Source: CALVGQ01 sp964368495 (GTDB lineage Bacteria > Bacillota_I > Bacilli_A > Erysipelotrichales > Erysipelotrichaceae). Taken from it: DNA of 64,000 nucleotides. The position numbers were made by a program, and so were the translations under genes. Shown here one piece after another: positions 58,774 to 64,000 of this stretch; position 1 is the stretch's first letter, and each line of letters starts with the position of its first letter. The DNA is taken from contig CAYJAJ010000001.1 in assembly GCA_964368495.1 (NCBI GenBank), forward strand, positions 1-64,000, in the 5' to 3' direction. A model generated the notes under the pieces. The model was not told the origin of the DNA, made no database searches, and saw only the letters and a list, made by a program, of their open reading frames with translations.

Positions 58774-59481
58774 TTAATAATTCATTTTGAAATAGTTAAA
58801 ACTTTCCTCAAGTGTCCCGCTGAATATAGTATCTGGTAGGTTACCATCTCTGTCAATAAGTTCATCAGTGACTAAGATTAAATCCATCCCGATTTTTCTA
58901 ACAGCCCCATCTTCTCTTGAATCATTTCCAACCATAATTACTTCATCAACACTTAAATTATTTTTTGCTAAGATTTCTTTGAAATATTCTGGATTTGGTT
59001 TTGCATAGTGGCAATTCTCATACGTCGTTATATAATCGAAGTCCTCTACCTTAATTCCAGACCAAGCAATACGTTGCAATGTCGCAGCAGCAGGAAATAG
59101 AGGATTTGTTGCACAAATGCAACGATAACCTTTTTCCTTTAAATGATCAATAATTTTTTTGCTGTAAATATTGGGTGTACAAGCTTGTTTAGCAACAATA
59201 AAATCATTTTTATAAAATTCAGTTACTGTGTCTTTAATGCTTTCTTGTTTAATGCCACTTTCTTTTTCAAAAATTTTCCAAAATAGTTCTTCATTTGATA
59301 AGGAACCATCATTTTTAATCATTGCGGCAAGTCCGGCATTCATGCCATTCATCATATTTTCAGGGCTAATTCCAATTTCAACCATTTTCTTACCAAATCC
59401 CCCAAAATATAGTTTAGTAAACATATCAACATTCATATTAAGTAGTGTACCATCTAAATCAAATAAAATAGCCTTTTTCAT
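58774..59481 (-). CDS. HAD-superfamily hydrolase
   Basis: 235 aa. Motif I DLDGTLLNMNVDMF, motif II CATNP, motif III Lys in AKPNPEYF, motif IV GNDSREDG. Cap domain of the alpha-helical type. A phosphatase of small metabolites; the substrate is not identifiable. First gene of a pair with the amino-acid permease. Confidence 0.9.
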   Translation of the reverse strand: MKKAILFDLDGTLLNMNVDMFTKLYFGGFGKKMVEIGISPENMMNGMNAGLAAMIKNDGSLSNEELFWKIFEKESGIKQESIKDTVTEFYKNDFIVAKQACTPNIYSKKIIDHLKEKGYRCICATNPLFPAAATLQRIAWSGIKVEDFDYITTYENCHYAKPNPEYFKEILAKNNLSVDEVIMVGNDSREDGAVRKIGMDLILVTDELIDRDGNLPDTIFSGTLEESFNYFKMNY

Positions 59482-59522
59482 GTTTTACCTCAATTCTATT
59501 TTCCTATTATACTTGATAAAGT

Positions 59523-59549
59523 AAAAAAAAACCATTGAATTCAATGGTT
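59523..59549 (-). terminator. Terminator of the 52-aa gene
   Basis: Perfect 10-bp inverted repeat aaccattgaa / ttcaatggtt followed on the minus strand by nine T. Confidence 0.85.
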
Positions 59550-59567
59550 AATTTGCAATTTTAACAA

Positions 59568-59726
59568 TTAATAAATAATTGTTTCTTTTGTTGCTAGTAT
59601 GGTTATAGTAATTTTAGCTCCATTGACAGAAATGTTCACATCAGATAGTGATAAATTTCTTTCTTTAAGCTCGTTCATGACTTTTTTTTGCATTAATTCG
59701 TTTAGTTGAGTTATTTGTATAATCAC
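59568..59726 (-). CDS. Small 52-aa hypothetical protein
   Basis: A short gene with GTG start at 59726, a strong ribosome binding site (AAGGAGG, 7 bases upstream) and its own terminator. The product begins MIIQITQLNELMQKKVMNEL when GTG is read as Met. Helix (residues 6-24), then strands SDVNISVNG and KITITILATKETIIY. No family recognised. It lies between the cyclophilin and HAD genes, all on the minus strand, 16 bp after the cyclophilin stop side, and could be co-transcribed with the cyclophilin. Confidence 0.65.
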   Translation of the reverse strand: MIIQITQLNELMQKKVMNELKERNLSLSDVNISVNGAKITITILATKETIIY

Positions 59727-59742
59727 AGTAGTGCCTCCTTAG

Positions 59743-60180
59743 TTAATCGATTATTTCTGCTTTTGAAATAACGTCACCATTACTCATTTTTAATACAGCT
59801 TCTATGTTTGCTGTCACTTTACCAAATACAGTATGAACACCATCTAAATGAGGTTGTGGTTCGTGAACTATAAAGAATTGACAGCATCCTGTATTTTTCC
59901 CGCGATGTGCCATTGATAAAGCCCCTTGAACATGTTTGTGTGGGTTATTTGCAGTTTCACATAAAATTGTATATCCTAAGTCGCCCGATCCAGTGCCATT
60001 TGGACATCCGCCTTGTGATACAAATCCAGGTATTACGCGATGAAATGTTTTCTTATCGTAATAACCTTTCTTAATAAGTTCAACAAAATTTTCAACCGTT
60101 TTTGGTGCTTCATTTGGATATAATTCGAATTTTATAACTTCGTTATTTTCTAATGTAAATTGTCCTAATATTTTTTCCAT
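59743..60180 (-). CDS. ppiB: Cyclophilin-type peptidyl-prolyl isomerase
   Basis: 145 aa. Short bacterial cyclophilin with APKTVENFVELIKKGYYDKKTFHRVIPGFVSQGG, the active-site Arg in FHRVIPGF, GALSMAHRGKNTGCCQFFIV and HTVFGKVTAN. It speeds proline isomerisation during protein folding in the cytoplasm. Ribosome binding site AAAGGAG. Confidence 0.96.
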   Translation of the reverse strand: MEKILGQFTLENNEVIKFELYPNEAPKTVENFVELIKKGYYDKKTFHRVIPGFVSQGGCPNGTGSGDLGYTILCETANNPHKHVQGALSMAHRGKNTGCCQFFIVHEPQPHLDGVHTVFGKVTANIEAVLKMSNGDVISKAEIID

Positions 60181-60290
60181 GTTTTTCTCCTTTTATACTA
60201 TTGAATATTATACCCTCATAATGTACTTAATACTAGTCCTAGTTTATTCTTTTTAGTCGTGATACAATTTTTAAGAAAAGAGGGTAAATC

Positions 60291-61094
60291 ATGAATTTTA
60301 TATGTCCGATTTGTAAAAATGAATTAATAAAGGAAAATAAAAGTTTAAGTTGTATTAATAAACATAGTTTTGATATAGCAAAAAGCGGATATTGTAACTT
60401 AAATATTCAGAATAACTCTTCTAAATCACATGGTGACAACAAAGAAATGGTGAATTCAAGAACTTCATTTTTAAATAAAGATTATTATCTTCCGTTGAAA
60501 AAAGAGTTAATATCAATAGTTAAAAAAATTAATCCAACAAGCTTAGTAGATTGTGGTTGTGGTGAGGGGTATTATACGCGCGGTTTTTCACAAGAAATGG
60601 ATGAATGCCAAGTTGTTGGTGTAGATTTATCAAAAGAAGCAATTAATTATGCATCAAAAAATGATAAAAAGTGCAGTTATATTATAAGTTCTTTATTCAA
60701 GATTCCTTTAGTAGATGAGTGCTCAGATGTTTTGGTAAGCATTTTTGCACCATTAGCACTAGATGAGTTTTACAGATTGCTAAAAAAAGATGGAAAATTA
60801 ATAGTTGTTTCACCTAAAGAGAAGCATTTATACGGTTTAAAAAAACAGATTTATGCTCAAGCTTATTTTAATGAAGTTGAATATATAAAAGATGACCGTT
60901 TTGAACTTATTGATGAAAAAGTGGTTGATGCTAACATTATATTAGAAAATCAAGAAGATATTCAAAATTTGTTTTCAATGACACCATACTACTATAAAAC
61001 AAAAAAAGAGGATAAAGATAAATTATCCACTTTATTAACACTTGAAACTAAAATTTCATTTTCAATACAAATTTATAAAAAACAATCGAGTTAA
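60291..61094 (+). CDS. 23S rRNA (guanine-N1) methyltransferase, RlmA-like
   Basis: 267 aa. The N-terminal zinc finger has CPICKNE and SCINKHSFDIAKSGYCNL, the RlmA hallmark, followed by GDNKEMVNSRTSFLNKDYY and the SAM site LVDCGCGEGYYTRGF. It methylates a guanine in 23S rRNA helix 35 (positions 745 or 748 in known enzymes); members in some Gram-positives confer tylosin resistance. Which position is modified cannot be told. Converges with the fumarase genes with 4 nt overlap. Confidence 0.92.
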   Translation: MNFICPICKNELIKENKSLSCINKHSFDIAKSGYCNLNIQNNSSKSHGDNKEMVNSRTSFLNKDYYLPLKKELISIVKKINPTSLVDCGCGEGYYTRGFSQEMDECQVVGVDLSKEAINYASKNDKKCSYIISSLFKIPLVDECSDVLVSIFAPLALDEFYRLLKKDGKLIVVSPKEKHLYGLKKQIYAQAYFNEVEYIKDDRFELIDEKVVDANIILENQEDIQNLFSMTPYYYKTKKEDKDKLSTLLTLETKISFSIQIYKKQSS

Positions 61095-61615
61095 TCGTTA
61101 TAAATGTCATTTCCTAAACAATCGATACCCACAAAAACTGGAAAATTAATTACTTCAAGTTTTCTTATTGCTTCACTTTCTAACTCCAAAAAAGCAACAT
61201 CTTCACTGCTATGAATACATTGACTTAAATAAGCGCCAGCACCACCAATGGCCACAAAGTAGACAGCGTTGTTTGAGGTAATCGCCTTTTTTACTTCATC
61301 TGTTCGATAACCCTTTCCTATCATTGAACCCAAGCCCAAGTTGAGTAAAGTTGGAGTGTAGGCATCCATTCTAGTAGATGTAGTCGGTCCTGCGCTACCA
61401 AAATTTGCATGTGGTGGAGTTTTTGTAGGTCCAACATAATAAATAGTTGCATCTTTTAAATCAAAAGGAAGTGGTTCATTGTTGGCAATCATCTCGCATA
61501 ATTTCTTGTGTGCTGCATCTCTTGCGGTATAAATTGTACCACTAAGGTAAATTTTTTCGCCAACTTTAAGTGTTTTTCTGACATCCTCACTAATGGGTGT
61601 TTTTATTTTTTTCAT
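61091..61615 (-). CDS. Class I fumarate hydratase, beta subunit (FumA C-terminal type)
   Basis: 174 aa. TtdB/FumA C-terminal domain: IYLSGTIYTARDAAHKKL, YYVGPTKTPPHANFGSAGPTTSTRMDAYTP, GSMIGKGYR and FVAIGGAGAYLSQCI. It pairs with the alpha subunit encoded just upstream (4-nt overlap). Start is the ATG at 61615; an in-frame ATG further up lies inside the alpha gene. Fumarase or L-tartrate dehydratase cannot be separated by sequence alone; fumarase is more common. Confidence 0.92.
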   Translation of the reverse strand: MKKIKTPISEDVRKTLKVGEKIYLSGTIYTARDAAHKKLCEMIANNEPLPFDLKDATIYYVGPTKTPPHANFGSAGPTTSTRMDAYTPTLLNLGLGSMIGKGYRTDEVKKAITSNNAVYFVAIGGAGAYLSQCIHSSEDVAFLELESEAIRKLEVINFPVFVGIDCLGNDIYND

Positions 61616-62460
61616 GATAAAATACCTTTCGCATGTCTTAATACATGACAATTGATGTTTACAGCAACTGGCATTCCAGCAATATGGGTTGGATAATGTT
61701 CGATATTTACTTTTAGTACACTAGTGTTTCCTTTTAGCCCTAGAGGCCCTATATTTAATTGGTTTGCTTCGCTTAACAACTGTTTTTCAAGGTGTTGATA
61801 TTCTATATCGCTATGCACGCTATCAAGGTTTCTGCAAAGTGCTTTTTTTGCAAGAAAGGCTGCATAATCAAAGCTACCTCCAATCCCAACTCCAACAATC
61901 ATCGGCGGACAAGCATTTGCACCAGCTAACTTTATAGACTCAAGCACAAAATCCACGACACCTTGTTTTCCCTCGGAAGGTTTACACATTTTAATCCGTG
62001 ACATGTTTTCTGAACCGAATCCTTTTGCAGCAACTTCAATACTAACTTGATCACCCTTTACTATTTTTGTGTAAATTACAGCAGGTGTATTGTTTGATGT
62101 GTTTTTTCTTTTAAAAAGAGGATCATCAACAATGCTGTTTCTAAGATATTCATTTTTGTAGGCTTGTTTTACACCTTCATTGATGGCGTCATTAACATAA
62201 CCATTTACAAAGTGAACATCTTGGCCAACTTCCAACCACACAATGACCATCCCTGTATCTTGGCAAATAGGAATGTGTTTTTCTTTTGCGATTTTTGAAT
62301 TTTCGATTAATATTTCAAGTGCTTCTTTAGCACGTGAGGATGTTTCATTGTAGTAACCCTCAATAAGTTTGTTTTCTACATCTTTTGGATAAACAAAGGC
62401 AATTTCACTGCATAGCTTATTTACACATTCTTGAATTTGTTTAACATCTATATTTTTCAT
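61612..62460 (-). CDS. Class I fumarate hydratase, alpha subunit (FumA N-terminal type)
   Basis: 282 aa. Carries the 4Fe-4S cluster ligands: Cys in PICQDTGMVIVW, Cys in KLAGANACPPMIVGVGIGG and Cys in NINCHVLRHAKG. Catalytic hydration of fumarate to malate uses the oxygen-labile cluster, fitting an anaerobic lifestyle. GGTGGG before the ATG acts as ribosome binding site. Confidence 0.93.
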   Translation of the reverse strand: MKNIDVKQIQECVNKLCSEIAFVYPKDVENKLIEGYYNETSSRAKEALEILIENSKIAKEKHIPICQDTGMVIVWLEVGQDVHFVNGYVNDAINEGVKQAYKNEYLRNSIVDDPLFKRKNTSNNTPAVIYTKIVKGDQVSIEVAAKGFGSENMSRIKMCKPSEGKQGVVDFVLESIKLAGANACPPMIVGVGIGGSFDYAAFLAKKALCRNLDSVHSDIEYQHLEKQLLSEANQLNIGPLGLKGNTSVLKVNIEHYPTHIAGMPVAVNINCHVLRHAKGILS

Positions 62461-62551
62461 ATGCCCACCTCAATATAAAATTATTTTATCATAAATAGTA
62501 CTTCTTGTAATAATTCTCTGTTTGTGATTACAATAATGATGAGGTGATTAT

Positions 62552-63052
62552 ATGAAAAAAGAAAATATTGAATCATTAGATGTAAACTGGATAAAAACAA
62601 TTCATCAAGATTGGGCAGTATTAACTGTGAATGCAGATAAGAAAGTAAATGGCATGACAGTGAATTGGATTCAAGTGGGGTGGTTATGGAATAAACATGT
62701 GGTGAGTGTTTATGTTAGACCACAACGTTATACGTATCCATTTATTAATGAAGAAGAGTATTTCTCTCTAGCTTTTTTTGATGAAAAGCATCGCAAAGAG
62801 TTAGCTTATTTGGGAAGAGTTAGTGGTAGTGATGAAGATAAACTGAAAGAATGTAACTTTACAACATCAACTATTGATGACACACCAATTATTAATGAAG
62901 CTAAAATGGTTTTAACAATAAAAAAACTTCATGAAACAAATTTAGAAGAAAATCAATTTATCAATCACGATGTGGTTTCCCAATCATATCCAGATCGGGA
63001 TTTTCATAAAGTGATTGTAGGCGAGATAATTAACGTCTATACAAATGAATAA
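62552..63052 (+). CDS. Flavin reductase-like, FMN-binding split-barrel protein
   Basis: 166 aa. Flavin_Reduct fold: WAVLTVNADKKVNGMTVNWIQVGWLWNKHVVSVYVRPQRYT is the FMN-binding part and FHKVIVGEIINVY the conserved end. It probably binds FMN and may act as a reductase or in antioxidant defence. AATGAGGTGATT precedes the ATG. Single gene. Confidence 0.88.
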   Translation: MKKENIESLDVNWIKTIHQDWAVLTVNADKKVNGMTVNWIQVGWLWNKHVVSVYVRPQRYTYPFINEEEYFSLAFFDEKHRKELAYLGRVSGSDEDKLKECNFTTSTIDDTPIINEAKMVLTIKKLHETNLEENQFINHDVVSQSYPDRDFHKVIVGEIINVYTNE

Positions 63053-63077
63053 TTGTAAAAAAAAGTATTAGCTAGAT

Positions 63078-63563
63078 TTATTTGCTAATACTCTTTTTTA
63101 ATTTTTCACTTAAATATAATGCTGTTTCTTTTGATACAACTATATCTTGCCCACTGTATGTTGTGATTGTATAGTTTCTCATTAGAATGGCTTTGGAATT
63201 TTTAATTGATTTGATAGATTTATATCGAATGTATTCTCCACTTGAGATGACAGAATCTTCATTAAACCAATATTGACTACGAAATGATACAAGAAAAAAT
63301 TGACCTACAAACATTAAGGCTATAATAATACCCAAAGTCAAATTTAATTCATCATTTTCTATATAACCTAAATAAATAGAAGAAAGTCCAAGAATTACAC
63401 CCATACCACTCATGATTTTAGGAAAATTGGAATGATTGTTGTGATCATATGTTCCTTTTGTTTCTAACAATACTGCTGTTTCTTTTTTCATTTTCATGTA
63501 TTCCTTTAGAAAAAAAATCATTAATACACTTCCTACTCCAAACCCAACTATAGACAATACCAT
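63078..63563 (-). CDS. Hypothetical membrane protein
   Basis: 161 aa with three hydrophobic segments (residues about 3-20, 46-66 and 72-92) and a C-terminal PH-like cytoplasmic domain with SQYWFNEDSVISSGEYIRYKSIKSI. Similar layout to DUF5673-type membrane proteins, but that is a guess. RBS AGGAGAAC precedes the ATG. Function unknown. Confidence 0.65.
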   Translation of the reverse strand: MVLSIVGFGVGSVLMIFFLKEYMKMKKETAVLLETKGTYDHNNHSNFPKIMSGMGVILGLSSIYLGYIENDELNLTLGIIIALMFVGQFFLVSFRSQYWFNEDSVISSGEYIRYKSIKSIKNSKAILMRNYTITTYSGQDIVVSKETALYLSEKLKKSISK

Positions 63564-63689
63564 AATGTTCTCCTTTTTAAGATTTTATTAAAAATTTCTA
63601 AATATTAGTTTATCATATTTTTTTAAATATTAATAGCTATTGTTACTTAGTTCATGATAAAATATGGTTAATATGAAAGTGGTAATATT

Positions 63690-64000
63690 ATGAAATTTAA
63701 CCTTAGTCAAAGCATAAAAGAAAAAATACTTACATACTCAATTAGCGGGATAATAATAGTAGGTTTTTATTTATTTATTAAAAATATAGATCCATTATAT
63801 GATGCAATTAATAACTTATTTGTCATTACTATGCCATTTATACTAGGATTTAGTTTATCATTTTTGCTAAGTGGGATGGTAGAAAAAATTGAGAAGGGAT
63901 TATTTAAAAAACTAAGATTTTCTGATGGAGCCAAACGCAAATTTGCTGTAGCGATTTCAATGACTATATTTGTGGTGTGCTTGATTAGCTTTGTGACATT
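63690..64000 (+). CDS. AI-2E family transporter (partial, runs off the window)
   Basis: The first 103 residues of a PerM/YdbI-type permease: two transmembrane helices (residues about 16-34 and 47-70) with the family segment PFILGFSLSFLLSGMVEKIEK and the start of a third helix. Members export autoinducer-2 or act in Na+/H+ exchange. The 3' end is cut. Ribosome binding site before the ATG is weak (AAAGTGG). Confidence 0.85.
   Translation, partial: MKFNLSQSIKEKILTYSISGIIIVGFYLFIKNIDPLYDAINNLFVITMPFILGFSLSFLLSGMVEKIEKGLFKKLRFSDGAKRKFAVAISMTIFVVCLISFVT

Overview
The window is 64 kb of AT-rich DNA from a low-GC Gram-positive chromosome. Evidence is the Shine-Dalgarno leaders (AGGAGG type), TTGACA/TATAAT promoters, Bacillus-like gene neighbourhoods (ecfA1-ecfA2-ecfT-truA-rplM-rpsI, cdaA-cdaR-glmM, ydcC-mazF), ECF vitamin transporters and the surface-protein tail ETPLVGG...LLN. 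An anaerobe-leaning member of the Erysipelotrichia or a close relative fits best (class III ribonucleotide reductase, oxygen-sensitive class I fumarase, B12 salvage). That assignment is inference, since no rRNA is present. The window is ordinary chromosome with one small accessory patch and one assembly gap (100 N at 50124-50223).

Layout. 1-5600: tRNA methyltransferase, shared ECF module, truA, and rplM-rpsI with an L13 leader. 5545-8860: accessory patch immediately 3' of rpsI, with three imperfect copies of the rpsI downstream repeat/terminator, an HD-domain protein, a HEPN-like membrane protein, a broken VanX-like dipeptidase and debris. 8949-11330 (minus): thiM-thiE-thiD under a TPP riboswitch. 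11443-15700: PdaC-like deacetylase, mutY, M24 peptidase and small proteins. 15764-19281 (minus): a class III ribonucleotide reductase operon in which both proteins carry extra domains (MarR-NrdG and NrdD-glutaredoxin), with a palindrome on the promoter. 19423-21629: tspO, then a cobalamin riboswitch controlling an adenosyltransferase, an ECF S component and a transcobalamin-like lipoprotein. 21653-27925: MacAB-like ABC export system, two-component system and RelQ alarmone synthetase in one collinear run.

27958-31126 (minus): panT-coaBC-coaX-maf (pantothenate to CoA). 31309-34047: PdaA-like lipoprotein, YfcE phosphodiesterase, XRE regulator, nucleotidyltransferase. 34077-35231 (minus): TraB. 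35389-40140: cdaA-cdaR-glmM with a long acidic tail on CdaA. 40248-45644: ddl, asparaginase, cutC, deoD, and a DapG-like kinase without ACT domains. 45734-47717: DUF378 protein, YdcC-like protein, orphan mazF, and tRNA-Ser, tRNA-Asp and tRNA-Gly. 48511-54573: a large MucBP-like surface protein broken by the assembly gap, then a YfhO plus GT2 glycosylation pair. 54600-64000: WYL regulator with divergent membrane protein, CDF transporter, amino-acid permease, HAD phosphatase, a previously hidden 52-aa gene, cyclophilin, RlmA, two-subunit fumarase, flavin reductase, and the start of an AI-2E family transporter.

How the genes work together. The general ECF module (EcfA1, EcfA2, EcfT) probably energises both S components seen here, PanT and the B12-type one. 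Vitamins imported or salvaged (thiamine, pantothenate, cobalamin) are each under their own control. The most unusual unit is the ribonucleotide reductase pair, where a transcription-factor domain sits on the radical-SAM activase and a redoxin sits on the reductase. The reading is that the operon senses and regulates itself and may carry its own reductant.
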